From positions 1-23,841 of the forward strand of contig CAZPFP010000005.1 in assembly GCA_964585895.1 (NCBI GenBank): 23,841 nt of DNA, given 5' to 3'. The notes beneath the pieces are model-generated. The model was given only the letters and a program-made list of their open reading frames with translations. It searched no databases and was not told the DNA's origin. This document shows, one piece after another, positions 13,477 to 20,146 of this stretch. A program made the translations under genes and the position numbers. This DNA is from CAZPFP01 sp964585895. GTDB lineage: Bacteria; Patescibacteriota; Microgenomatia; PFEM01; JAHIFH01. Each line of letters opens with the position of its first letter. Position 1 is the first letter of the stretch.

Positions 13477-13998
13477 ATGAGAAAGAATTTTGGGTCACTA
13501 TCTTTGGTTGTCTTTTCAATCGCCGCCTTTCTTTTCGTAATCCTCGTTGCTTCCATGACTCTCTTCTCAATAAACCAAGAAGTGACGATTCAAAAGATTG
13601 CAAACATCGCAATTGTCATTGCTGCAATCTTAGGCTTGGTTGCGTTCTTGGTAGAGATATGGGTAATAGGAAAGCAAAGAGGTCGTCCTCTGAATCTCCA
13701 AAAAAAAGGAGCATACATTGTTCTGAAAAGTATTCCTCCTGAATCTCGAAAAACGGGAAATGAGCTTTGGAGACTACTGGTGGTTGAGGGAGAGAAGAAG
13801 AATATACTTCTTCTTGGCTATCCTCACTCGTGGCTAGATGTAAGGGGGAATACTGGTAGAGATAGATTGGAGATCAGCAAGGTTGAAGGTCGCCATTTGT
13901 TCCATCTATATCTGACTTCTGTCCCAAGCCTACCAGGTATACCAACTCCAACTCCAGATTTGGAGGGGTTCGAAGCAGAAACAGGAAAAGAGCCTTAA
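13477..13998 (+). CDS. Two-helix membrane protein of unknown function (173 aa)
   Basis: Not recognised. ATG 13477 is preceded by AAGGAGGGAGAG, a strong Shine-Dalgarno with five-base spacing; the upstream in-frame TTG at 13387 is not needed. Two hydrophobic helices at about residues 8-30 and 41-65 are joined by a short loop with NQEVTIQK. A basic, soluble C-terminal domain of about 105 residues follows (RGRPLNLQKKGAYIVLKSIPP, then ELWRLLVVEGEKKNILLLGY), ending in a proline-rich tail. It sits alone between its own promoter and terminator, separating proS from yvcK. No signal of transfer beyond its different start signals. Confidence 0.7.
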   Translation: MRKNFGSLSLVVFSIAAFLFVILVASMTLFSINQEVTIQKIANIAIVIAAILGLVAFLVEIWVIGKQRGRPLNLQKKGAYIVLKSIPPESRKTGNELWRLLVVEGEKKNILLLGYPHSWLDVRGNTGRDRLEISKVEGRHLFHLYLTSVPSLPGIPTPTPDLEGFEAETGKEP

Positions 13999-14013
13999 TC
14001 TTGAAAAATCCCG

Positions 14014-14056
14014 AGGGGGCAGTGCCATTTCAAACGGCAGTTTTGCCCCCTTTTGC
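14014..14056 (+). terminator. Hairpin terminator of the 173-aa membrane protein gene
   Basis: AGGGGGCA at 14014-14021 pairs with TGCCCCCT at 14044-14051, with an inner GCC/GGC pair. TTTT and a second T run follow. Confidence 0.8.
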
Positions 14057-14158
14057 TTTTTCCAATAAAAATTTGACTGAAAGGAAAGTTATAACAACCT
14101 TACCTTCGGCGAGAACCTTGTTTCTCACAAGCTCGAAATACAAGTTTGAAGAACGTAG

Positions 14159-14164
14159 TATAAT
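14159..14164 (+). promoter_or_regulatory. -10 box of yvcK (leaderless)
   Basis: TATAAT at 14159-14164 ends 9 nt before ATG 14173. There is no Shine-Dalgarno sequence and no clear -35. Confidence 0.5.
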
Positions 14165-14172
14165 ACTTCCTA

Positions 14173-15141
14173 ATGTCAAAACTCCCCAAAATAGTCTGCC
14201 TCGGTGGGGGAACCGGCACTTACCAAGCTCTTCTTGGCTTGCGTCAATATCCGGTTGATTTAGCGGCGGTGGTGACGATGTCTGATTCGGGTGGTTCCAG
14301 CGGACGCTTGCGAAAGGAATTAGGCGTTTTGCCTCCAGGCGATGCTCGACGGGCTCTTCTCGCCCTTTCTGGACTTCATTTAAAAAAGAAAACTTTGGAT
14401 AAGCTCTTTGACTTTCGTTTTAATGATGGTGAGTTGGCTGGTCATTCTTTGGGAAATTTGCTCTTGGCGGCTTTGATGCAGATTACCGGCCGGACTGACA
14501 TTGCTATTTCCGAGGCGGCGCGGATTCTTGAAGTTTCCGGGCAGGTTTTGCCGGTGACTATCGAAAAGACTGAATTAGTCGCCCGTTTGAAAGACGGCAC
14601 AGTCATTAGAGGGGAAACTAATATTGACGTTCGTGATATTAGACCCAAGGTTCCCATTGAAGAAGTTTATCTTTCTCCTAAGGGCAAGATTTTTTCTGGT
14701 ACCAAAAAAGCAATTTTAAACGCTGATTTGATTGTTCTTGGTCCTGGCGATCTTTACACTTCGATTATTCCCAATCTTTTGGTTTCCGGTGTCAACCAGA
14801 CGATTAAAAAATCAAAAGCCAAAGTAGGCTTGATTATTAATTTGATGACTAAACATGGAGAAACTGATGGCTTTCAAGCTAGCGATTTTGTTCGGGAAAT
14901 CAAAAAATATCTTGGACCAGCCGCGGAAAAATTGGACTTTGTTTTGGTCTGCAAAGAAGTCAAGGCGACACCCAAAGTGATGCGTTGGTATAAAAAATAC
15001 AAAGCGGAGCCAGTGAAGAATGATTTAGGCAAAGGCAAGAAATTTGGCACAGAAGTAATAGTCAGAGATTTTTCTCAAAAAGGTAATCTTCTTCGCCACG
15101 ACCCCAAAAAACTCGCTCGGGCAATAATGAAGCTGGTATGA
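14173..15141 (+). CDS. yvcK: YvcK/GlmR-type gluconeogenesis factor (CofD-like fold)
   Basis: UDP-sugar-binding regulator of central carbon and cell-envelope metabolism in other bacteria. 322 residues. Features: nucleotide-binding GGGTGTYQ at residues 11-18, VTMSDSGGSSGRLRKELG, LPPGDARRALLALS, FDFRFNDGELAGHSLGNLLL, and VLGPGDLYTSIIPNLLVSG. These are the conserved blocks of the family. In many bacteria it lies beside rapZ and whiA, which are absent here. The stop codon lies in the promoter of the next gene. Confidence 0.94.
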   Translation: MSKLPKIVCLGGGTGTYQALLGLRQYPVDLAAVVTMSDSGGSSGRLRKELGVLPPGDARRALLALSGLHLKKKTLDKLFDFRFNDGELAGHSLGNLLLAALMQITGRTDIAISEAARILEVSGQVLPVTIEKTELVARLKDGTVIRGETNIDVRDIRPKVPIEEVYLSPKGKIFSGTKKAILNADLIVLGPGDLYTSIIPNLLVSGVNQTIKKSKAKVGLIINLMTKHGETDGFQASDFVREIKKYLGPAAEKLDFVLVCKEVKATPKVMRWYKKYKAEPVKNDLGKGKKFGTEVIVRDFSQKGNLLRHDPKKLARAIMKLV

Positions 15142-15147
15142 TAAAAT
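15137..15147 (+). promoter_or_regulatory. -10 region overlapping the yvcK stop (leaderless start for next gene)
   Basis: TATGAT at 15137-15142 and TAAAAT at 15142-15147; the second ends 8 nt before ATG 15155. No Shine-Dalgarno sequence is present. Confidence 0.4.
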
Positions 15148-15154
15148 ATTTTTA

Positions 15155-15991
15155 ATGAAAAAGCTTATTGCCCACATTAACCCTGATTTGGATGCGGTGG
15201 CTTCAGTTTGGTTGATAAAGCGGTTTTTGCCTGGTTGGGAAAAGGCGGTAATTGCTTTTTGTCCCGCTGGCGAGACTTTAGATGGACAACCAGTTGATAG
15301 CAATCCTGATGTTTTACATGTTGACACGGGCAGAGGAAAACTTGATCATCACCAATTAGAAGAAATTACTTCCGCGGCCCAGCTTTGTTTTGATTACCTC
15401 AAGCAGCAAAGAAAAGGACAACCCCTAAAAGAATTAGACGAGAAAGCTCTGGTTCAAATAATTAAAGTGGTGACTGAAGTTGACAATGCCCGGGATTTAA
15501 GTTGGCTCGAAACAAAAACCAGTCGTTATGATTTTTATCTTCACAGTCTTATTGCCGGCATTAGGGGTATGGCAGGCAGTGATGAAGAGGCAATGACTTT
15601 TGGTTTGAAGGGGATGGATGCGGTTTTCCATCAGATTAAGAAAAGTATCGATGCCCGAGAAGAATTGGAAGAGGGGATTGATTTTAAGACTCAATGGGGA
15701 AAGGCCATTGCGGTTGAGACGGGCAATGATAATGTTTTGTGGGAAGGGGAAAAGAGTGGTTATTGCTTGGTGGTTAGGAAAGATCCGGAATCAGGTGGGG
15801 TGAGAATTTATAGTCGATACGATACTGGAGTTGATTTAACCAAGGCCTATCATCAGTTTAAAAAAATGGACCCCAAATCAGAATGGTTTTTACATGCTTC
15901 TAAGAAGTTGTTACTGAATATGGCAACCGGTAAGAAAATGATACCAACGAAATTGAGCTTAAAAGAAATAATAAAGGTTTTAGAACGATGA
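15155..15991 (+). CDS. DHH-superfamily-like protein of unknown substrate
   Basis: 278 residues. The N-terminal HINPDLDAVASVWLIKRF resembles DHH phosphoesterase motif I (HxNPDxDA), and VDTGRGKLDHHQ resembles motif III with its DHH triad, so a metal-dependent phosphoesterase or a MYG1-like enzyme is likely. A central helical region with VTEVDNARDLSW gives a further Asp. The C-terminal part (AIAVETGNDNVL...YCLVVRKDPESGGVRIYSRY) looks like a separate substrate domain. The exact substrate is unknown. It overlaps the HIT gene by ATGA, so the pair is co-translated. Confidence 0.6.
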   Translation: MKKLIAHINPDLDAVASVWLIKRFLPGWEKAVIAFCPAGETLDGQPVDSNPDVLHVDTGRGKLDHHQLEEITSAAQLCFDYLKQQRKGQPLKELDEKALVQIIKVVTEVDNARDLSWLETKTSRYDFYLHSLIAGIRGMAGSDEEAMTFGLKGMDAVFHQIKKSIDAREELEEGIDFKTQWGKAIAVETGNDNVLWEGEKSGYCLVVRKDPESGGVRIYSRYDTGVDLTKAYHQFKKMDPKSEWFLHASKKLLLNMATGKKMIPTKLSLKEIIKVLER

Positions 15992-16365
15992 AAGATTGCA
16001 TTTTTTGTCAAATTGCTGATAAGAAAGTACCAGCTGATTTTGTTTATGAGGACAAAGATATTGTTGCCTTTCGTGATATTAATCCTGTTGCCCCGGTTCA
16101 TATTTTAATAGTTCCCAAAAAACATATTGAAGGAGTCCAAACGGTTGAGAAAAAAGACCAGGTTCTTTTGGGCCAAATGTTTTTAGTGGCTCGGAGAATG
16201 GCCGAGAAAGAAAAACTTAAGGGCTATAAATTGTTTATTAATTGTGGTAAACTGGGAGGGCAAGCAGTTTTTCATTTACATCTTCATTTAATCGGCGGTT
16301 GGCAGTCGCTTGACGAATACCACGGCTTGATTAAGAGAAGAATAAGGGAGGGGGGTGTTTTATGA
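15988..16365 (+). CDS. HIT-family nucleotide hydrolase/transferase
   Basis: Histidine-triad protein acting on nucleoside phosphoramidates or dinucleotides. 125 residues. It has CIFCQIADKKVPADFVYED at the N-terminus with the two cysteines common in the HinT-like branch, VAPVHILIVPKKHI, and the triad HLHLHLIGGW. Overlaps the upstream DHH-like gene by four bases and reaches up to the rpsU start. A housekeeping role is likely. Confidence 0.92.
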   Translation: MKDCIFCQIADKKVPADFVYEDKDIVAFRDINPVAPVHILIVPKKHIEGVQTVEKKDQVLLGQMFLVARRMAEKEKLKGYKLFINCGKLGGQAVFHLHLHLIGGWQSLDEYHGLIKRRIREGGVL

Positions 16366-16366
16366 A

Positions 16367-16540
16367 GTGGCAACCATTGTCCGTAAAAAACCAGGCGAGT
16401 CTGATGATAGGCTTATTGCCAAGTTTCGGAAAAAAGTTCAAGCGGAGCAACTCTTAACAGAAATTAAAGAGAGAGAATATTACGAGAAGCCATCAGAAAA
16501 AAAGAAAAAGAAAAAAGCGGAATTGAAAAGAAGAAGGTAA
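16367..16540 (+). CDS. rpsU: Small ribosomal subunit protein bS21
   Basis: 57 residues from GTG 16367: MATIVRKKPGESDDRLIAKF followed by RKKVQAEQLLTEIKEREYY, then a lysine/arginine-rich tail. This is the pattern of S21 (KxGES...L.RFKKK...G.l.E.rkR.fY). A GTG at 16355 in the same frame sits closer to the GGGAGGGG tract (16346-16353) and would add four residues; 16367 gives a better family N-terminus. It follows the HIT stop immediately. Confidence 0.85.
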   Translation: MATIVRKKPGESDDRLIAKFRKKVQAEQLLTEIKEREYYEKPSEKKKKKKAELKRRR

Positions 16541-16545
16541 GACTA

Positions 16546-16986
16546 GTGAAAAAGAAGATTCAATCAGACCTAAATCAAGCTCTAAAAAATAAAAGGGAAA
16601 TAGAAGTTTCTACTTTGCGTTTGCTTTTATCAGAAATTCATAATCAAGAAATAGCTAACAAAGCTGAATTAACAGAAGAAGAGATTGTGAGGATTATTCA
16701 AAAAGAAGTCAAGAAAAGAAAAGAAGCGATTGAGGCTTATCAAAAAGGTAAGCGAGATGACTTAGTTGCTAAAGAGAGGCAGGAATTAGCGATTCTGAGC
16801 AAATATCTCCCTCAACAATTACCTCCCCAAGAATTGGAAGCAATTGTTCAATCAACTATTGAGGAGATTAAGGCCATGGGTATGTCCGATTTCGGCAAGG
16901 TGATGGGAGCGGTAATGGCGAAAGCTAAAGGCAAGGCTGATGGTAAAGCAGTAAGTGAGGCGGTGAAAAAGGCTTTAGGCTCTTGA
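16546..16986 (+). CDS. yqeY: GatB/YqeY domain protein
   Basis: 146-residue stand-alone version of the tRNA-binding tail domain of GatB. Features: STLRLLLSEIHNQEIANK, EEEIVRIIQKEVKKRKEAIE, LAILSKYLPQQL, and GMSDFGKVMGAVMAKAKGKA near the end. GTG start five bases after rpsU; rpsU-yqeY linkage is widespread in bacteria. The function of stand-alone YqeY is not well defined. Confidence 0.92.
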   Translation: MKKKIQSDLNQALKNKREIEVSTLRLLLSEIHNQEIANKAELTEEEIVRIIQKEVKKRKEAIEAYQKGKRDDLVAKERQELAILSKYLPQQLPPQELEAIVQSTIEEIKAMGMSDFGKVMGAVMAKAKGKADGKAVSEAVKKALGS

Positions 16987-17024
16987 TATAGTTTGATATT
17001 ATTATTAATAGTTGACAGCTTCAG

Positions 17025-17438
17025 ATGATTTCCGTTTTAATTAAGCCAGCGAATTACTCTCCTACTCAGAATAATAAAGCTTCTCAGATAATTGAGTTGT
17101 TTCTCAATCAACAAAAGATAGATAATGTTGAAATTAGTTTAAGCTTTATTAGTAGTCAGGAGATGAGAAGGTTAAATAAGCAGTATCGCGGTCTTGATAA
17201 ACCAACAACGGTTTTAACTTTCTCTCAACAGGAGATAAAAGAGGGGCAGGCTTTCCCAAAGCCACTAAGAGATTTAAGAAGTTTAGGCGACTTGGTTATT
17301 TGTCTGGAACAAGCAAATAACCAAAGCCAGTCCCTTGAAGAATTATTGATTCATGGCTTAAAAAATCTAATCAAAACCAATGAACGACAACCGAATTTAC
17401 TATCTAAAATATCGTCCCCAAAGAATCTCCGAACTTGA
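17025..17438 (+). CDS. ybeY: YbeY-like protein with a lost metal-binding site (possibly decaying)
   Basis: YbeY is a zinc endoribonuclease of rRNA maturation. The N-terminal two thirds fit: IDNVEISLSFISSQEMRRLN, YRGLDKPTTVLTFS (family: YRxxxxpTDVLSF) and LGDLVICLEQA. The family then needs HGxLHLxGxDH to hold zinc. Here only the first His (residue 110, in HGLKNLI) survives and the frame continues as KTNERQPNLL and an unrelated tail that overlaps the first 59 bases of dnaX. No other frame restores the motif. It is therefore either catalytically dead or a pseudogene truncated by the dnaX boundary. 137 residues. Confidence 0.7.
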   Translation: MISVLIKPANYSPTQNNKASQIIELFLNQQKIDNVEISLSFISSQEMRRLNKQYRGLDKPTTVLTFSQQEIKEGQAFPKPLRDLRSLGDLVICLEQANNQSQSLEELLIHGLKNLIKTNERQPNLLSKISSPKNLRT

Positions 17439-18420
17439 TTTAACTGCTGTCCGGGAAAGTTTAGAAAAAGTTTTTAAGTCTAAGAAAATTCCTCACGCCC
17501 TTCTTTTTTCCGGACCAAGGGGAATAGGGAAAACTTCCGCTGCCAGGATTTTTGCTAAGGCAATTAATTGTCAGACCAAGAGAAAAAGTTATGAACCTTG
17601 TAATCGTTGTAATCTCTGCCAAGCGATTACCGATGGCAGCGCCTTGGATTTGATTGAGATTGACGCCGCTTCCAATCGAGGGATTGATGATGTTCGGGAG
17701 TTGCGGGACAAGATAAAGCTGGCCCCGGCTGAATGCCAATACAAGGTTTATATTATTGATGAAGTTCACATGCTTACCAAAGAAGCCTTTAATGCTTTGT
17801 TGAAAACTCTTGAAGAGCCGCCGGAACACGCCATTTTTATTCTTTGCACGACTGCTCCAGAAAAATTGCCGGAAACAATTATTTCGCGTTGTTTAAGATT
17901 TAATTTTAAAAAAGCCAATACAGTTGAGGTTTTAAGATCATTAAAAAGGGTCGTTAAAGGAGAGAATTTGAAACTGGAGAAAGGTGTTTTGGAAGAAATT
18001 GCTAAAGCTAGTGATGGCAGTTTTCGCGATGCTCAGAAAATCCTTGACCAGTTGGCAATGGGGAATAAGAAAATTGGCCTGGAAGAGACAAAAGAGCTTT
18101 TAGGAAGAATTGAAGCCACGGCGCCGGGGAAATTATTACAATTATTAGTTGATAGAAGTCTGAAGGGAGCGCTTTTGGAGATTGACCGGATTATTTCTTT
18201 GGGGGCAGATTTATCTCAATATTGTCAGGATATTTTGGACAAGTTGCGTTTAGGCTTGTTGTCCCAAGCTGGTCTAACCGAAATCAGTTCTCCTGAAGAA
18301 GTGGCAGGATTTAATATCTCGGAGTTAACAAGTTTAATCCGCCTTTTTTCGCAGGCGGCTAATGATTTAAAAACCAATCCCATCCCTCAATTACCCTTAG
18401 AATTGGTAGTAGTCGAATGA
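17380..18420 (+). CDS. dnaX: DNA polymerase III gamma/tau subunit, ATPase part (ends at in-frame TGA)
   Basis: Clamp-loader ATPase. 346 residues: Walker A GPRGIGKT at 45-52, zinc cysteines C64, C74, C77 and C80, Walker B IIDEVHML at 125-132, sensor 1 region TTAPEKLPETIISRC, sensor 2 region GSFRDAQKILDQL, and the helical collar domain to the end. TGA at 18418-18420 ends this product exactly where gamma-length proteins end. The same frame continues without interruption as the C-terminal domain (next entry), so the TGA splits one gene. The ATG at 17380 overlaps ybeY. Confidence 0.95.
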   Translation: MNDNRIYYLKYRPQRISELDLTAVRESLEKVFKSKKIPHALLFSGPRGIGKTSAARIFAKAINCQTKRKSYEPCNRCNLCQAITDGSALDLIEIDAASNRGIDDVRELRDKIKLAPAECQYKVYIIDEVHMLTKEAFNALLKTLEEPPEHAIFILCTTAPEKLPETIISRCLRFNFKKANTVEVLRSLKRVVKGENLKLEKGVLEEIAKASDGSFRDAQKILDQLAMGNKKIGLEETKELLGRIEATAPGKLLQLLVDRSLKGALLEIDRIISLGADLSQYCQDILDKLRLGLLSQAGLTEISSPEEVAGFNISELTSLIRLFSQAANDLKTNPIPQLPLELVVVE

Positions 18421-18852
18421 TTGGGACGTGAGAGAGTGAGGAAGCCTGAGGAAAAAGAGAAAGAGGAAGTAAAAGAGAATCGTCCCCTTCCTACGGGACA
18501 AGCAAGTCGTCAAGATGGTGAATTATTTAAGGAAATTAAAGAACATTGGCAGGAAGTTTTGGCAGGCGTTAGACCGCTTAACCATTCGGTTGAGGCTTTG
18601 TTAAGAGCCACCCGACCAAGTAAGGTTCAAGGGGGAATTTTAATTTTGGAAGTCTTTTATGAGTTTCACAAAGAAAGGCTGGAAACGGATAAATGCCGGT
18701 CAGTGGTTGAAGAAGTTGCCAGTGAAGTGATTAATAAACCACTTAAAATGCGCTGTGTTTTGGGAAAAAGAGAAGAAACTGTGGTTGAAAAAGAGCCTGA
18801 AGCCGATTCCGTCCAGATGGCGGAAGAAATCTTCGGCACTCGAGCTAATTGA
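18421..18852 (+). CDS. dnaX: DnaX (tau) C-terminal region, in frame after the dnaX TGA
   Basis: 143 codons in the same frame as dnaX, directly behind its TGA. A charged linker (KPEEKEKEEVKEN) is followed by a domain with HWQEVLAGVRPLNHSVEALL, ILILEVFYEFHKERLE and a beta/alpha ending, which is the usual C-terminal domain of bacterial DnaX, where tau contacts its partners. The first codon after TGA is TTG, so reinitiation is possible. Readthrough of the TGA would instead join it to the ATPase part, giving a 490-residue tau. A sequencing error or true mutation is the third option. The linker includes PLPTGQASRQDG, which looks like inserted repeat-derived sequence. Confidence 0.75.
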   Translation: MGRERVRKPEEKEKEEVKENRPLPTGQASRQDGELFKEIKEHWQEVLAGVRPLNHSVEALLRATRPSKVQGGILILEVFYEFHKERLETDKCRSVVEEVASEVINKPLKMRCVLGKREETVVEKEPEADSVQMAEEIFGTRAN

Positions 18853-18877
18853 CAAAAGCTTAATAATTAGTTATCCT
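18849..18877 (+). promoter_or_regulatory. Promoter giving a leaderless ybaB transcript
   Basis: TTGACA at 18849-18854 overlaps the end of the dnaX frame. A 17-nt spacer leads to TATCCT (18872-18877), which ends 8 nt before ATG 18885. Confidence 0.55.
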
Positions 18878-18884
18878 TTTCTCA

Positions 18885-19169
18885 ATGGGAGTTGGTGATA
18901 AATTTCAACAATTAAAAGATTTAAAAAAGATGCGTGACCAAGCCATGGCCATTCAACGGGAATTGGCGGCGGAAAAAGTGGAGGTTGAGGAAAACGGCAT
19001 TAAAGTGGTCATTACCGGTGACCAGAAGATTCAGAAGATTGAGATCGAAGGAGAAGAAAAAGATAAACTAAAAGACGTTTTGAACAAGGCGATTAAGAAA
19101 TCGCAGGAGATTGCCGCTCAGAAACTGCAACAGATGGGTGGAGGATTAGGCGGTTTATTAGGGGGATAG
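18885..19169 (+). CDS. ybaB: YbaB/EbfC nucleoid-associated protein
   Basis: Dimeric DNA-binding protein, normally encoded with dnaX and recR. 94 residues. FQQLKDLKKMRDQAMAIQREL, then EVEENGIKVVITGDQKIQKIEI, and LNKAIKKSQEIAAQKLQQMGG with a glycine-rich end (GGLGGLLGG). The fit to the family is good over its full length. Its own leaderless promoter and a terminator right after it make it an independent unit here. Confidence 0.94.
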   Translation: MGVGDKFQQLKDLKKMRDQAMAIQRELAAEKVEVEENGIKVVITGDQKIQKIEIEGEEKDKLKDVLNKAIKKSQEIAAQKLQQMGGGLGGLLGG

Positions 19170-19194
19170 AGGAAAGGTTTTTTAAAGGATAGAT

Positions 19195-19217
19195 ATTCGC
19201 TTCGGCGAATTTTTTTT
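19195..19217 (+). terminator. UUCG-tetraloop terminator of ybaB
   Basis: ATTCGC (19195-19200), TTCG loop, GCGAAT (19205-19210), then seven T. The C(UUCG)G closing pair is especially stable. Confidence 0.9.
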
Positions 19218-19219
19218 GT

Positions 19220-19292
19220 GGAAAAAAGAAGCGGTGGTAAACAGGAGGAGCCTGCACTAGGATTGGTGCAGAGAACCTGGTTGTACCACCGC
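19220..19292 (-). terminator. Rod-like hairpin and terminator of the reverse-strand gene pair
   Basis: Three stacked helices: GCGGTGGTA/TACCACCGC (19231-19239 with 19284-19292), CAGG/CCTG (19242-19245 with 19276-19279), CTGCAC/GTGCAG (19252-19257 with 19266-19271). On the minus strand it is followed by TTCTTTTTTC. It begins 6 bases after the stop codon of the reverse gene. Confidence 0.7.
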
Positions 19293-19297
19293 CTTAA

Positions 19298-19648
19298 CTA
19301 ACTGACGTCGCTCTCTTGTTCGAGAAGGAAGACGAATTGGATGGGAGTGAGGGGGCCTTTCAAGCCCTTATCGGACAGGATTTTAAGGAATGCCCTGGCG
19401 ATCGCTTCCATCGTTTCCCTGTCAGCTCGGGGTTCAGTTTCGATTATGACTGAACAAGCAAGGGCTTCTCTTTCGGTGACTTCTTCATCGAGGAAGAAAA
19501 CAGGGACGCATTTGACCCACTTCCGGCTAGCCCATTGTTTAGTGATTACCGTTTCCAGGGCGATGCCGCTGTAAAGAAGATTCAATCGGCCTTTTTCTGT
19601 GAGGAAATCCTCAGAGTAATGAATGGTCACGGCTACTTTTTCCAACAC
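19298..19648 (-). CDS. Unknown protein, second gene of a reverse-strand pair (116 aa)
   Basis: Not recognised. The start is set at GTG 19648, with AAGGAG seven bases before it; a longer frame from TTG 19690 would overlap the upstream gene. A mixed alpha/beta pattern is suggested by strands VAVTIHYSEDFL and KCVPVFFLDEE, with a long helix ADRETMEAIARAFLKILSDKG near the C-terminus. No membrane segment. The strand-helix pattern of its C-terminus resembles that of its neighbour, hinting that the two are distant paralogues (inference). The terminator follows directly. Confidence 0.65.
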   Translation of the reverse strand: MLEKVAVTIHYSEDFLTEKGRLNLLYSGIALETVITKQWASRKWVKCVPVFFLDEEVTEREALACSVIIETEPRADRETMEAIARAFLKILSDKGLKGPLTPIQFVFLLEQESDVS

Positions 19649-19682
19649 CGGCTTTCTCCTTTCTTTTATCCAATGAATCCGT

Positions 19683-19970
19683 CTAAACAAAGTTTATTTC
19701 GAAAACCTTGGGGAATCCGAATGATTTGACCTTTTCGATGATTGCCTTAGCCACGGCCTCTTTTGATTCAGGATCAACTCCCTTAAGAAAGAAGGAAAGA
19801 CTATTGACCAATTCTATTTTTGGTCCGCCTGAATTTGGAATTGCCCGGAGCGTTTCACAATAAATCTCGTGAACAACAACTTCCTTTCCGGTAATTTCGG
19901 CTATCTTCAACGGAATTGTTCTTGAAAGAGAAAGGTGCTGGCTATTTCTTAACACGTAGACGGTAATCAT
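19683..19970 (-). CDS. Unknown protein, first gene of a reverse-strand pair (95 aa)
   Basis: Not recognised. ATG 19970 follows a purine-rich GGGAGAAAGGAAGAGGAA tract. Small alpha/beta protein: ITVYVLRNSQHLSLSRTIPL, then KIAEITGKEVVVHEIYCETL, and a C-terminal helix SKEAVAKAIIEKVKSFGF followed by a strand KVFEINFV. This loosely recalls the beta-alpha-beta unit of tautomerase-like proteins, but no N-terminal catalytic proline is present. The promoter lies upstream on the minus strand, with a 5' UTR hairpin (20003-20026). The pair is transcribed toward ybaB, against the core genes. Confidence 0.65.
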   Translation of the reverse strand: MITVYVLRNSQHLSLSRTIPLKIAEITGKEVVVHEIYCETLRAIPNSGGPKIELVNSLSFFLKGVDPESKEAVAKAIIEKVKSFGFPKVFEINFV

Positions 19971-20002
19971 TTCCTCTTCCTTTCTCCCTTTTATTTTTTT
20001 TC

Positions 20003-20026
20003 AATTCCGAAGCTATTTTCGGAATT
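20003..20026 (-). promoter_or_regulatory. 5' UTR hairpin of the reverse-strand pair
   Basis: AATTCCGAA at 20003-20011 pairs with TTCGGAATT at 20018-20026 (9 bp, 6-nt loop). It lies between the promoter and the ATG at 19970. No T-run follows on the minus strand, so it is not a terminator; it could affect mRNA stability. Confidence 0.45.
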
Positions 20027-20053
20027 AGAATCTACGTTAAGGTGCTGGAGGGA

Positions 20054-20082
20054 ATTATAACTAACCCCAATACGAAAATCAA
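20054..20082 (-). promoter_or_regulatory. Promoter of the reverse-strand pair
   Basis: Minus strand: TTGATT (plus 20077-20082), a 17-nt spacer, TATAAT (plus 20054-20059). Confidence 0.7.
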
Positions 20083-20089
20083 CTTTATG

Positions 20090-20103
20090 GGATTATATAA
20101 TCC
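20090..20103. promoter_or_regulatory. 14-bp perfect palindrome between divergent promoters
   Basis: GGATTATATAATCC is fully self-complementary and lies between the -35 boxes of the reverse (20077-20082) and forward (20112-20117) promoters, a natural place for an operator serving both. Confidence 0.4.
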
Positions 20104-20111
20104 TATAATAT

Positions 20112-20140
20112 TTGACAAAAGAAAACTTTTTTGCTAGAAT
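20112..20140 (+). promoter_or_regulatory. Near-consensus promoter of the 203-aa orphan gene
   Basis: TTGACA at 20112-20117, a 17-nt spacer, TGC plus TAGAAT at 20135-20140. This is one of the strongest promoter matches in the window. Predicted start is near 20147. Confidence 0.8.
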
Positions 20141-20146
20141 AAACTG

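Noticed and set aside
14001..14258. 85-codon frame between the terminator and yvcK
   Set aside because: Crosses the terminator hairpin and the yvcK start in a different frame; no start signal.
18418..18420. UGA read as glycine (code 25) genome-wide
   Set aside because: The deoxynucleoside kinase, tmk, frr, yvcK, the DHH-like gene and yqeY all end properly at UGA.
19231..19292. T-box-like element (GGTGGTA string)
   Set aside because: The full T-box antiterminator sequence and specifier loop are absent, and no synthetase or amino-acid gene follows; the element is better read as a reverse-strand terminator.
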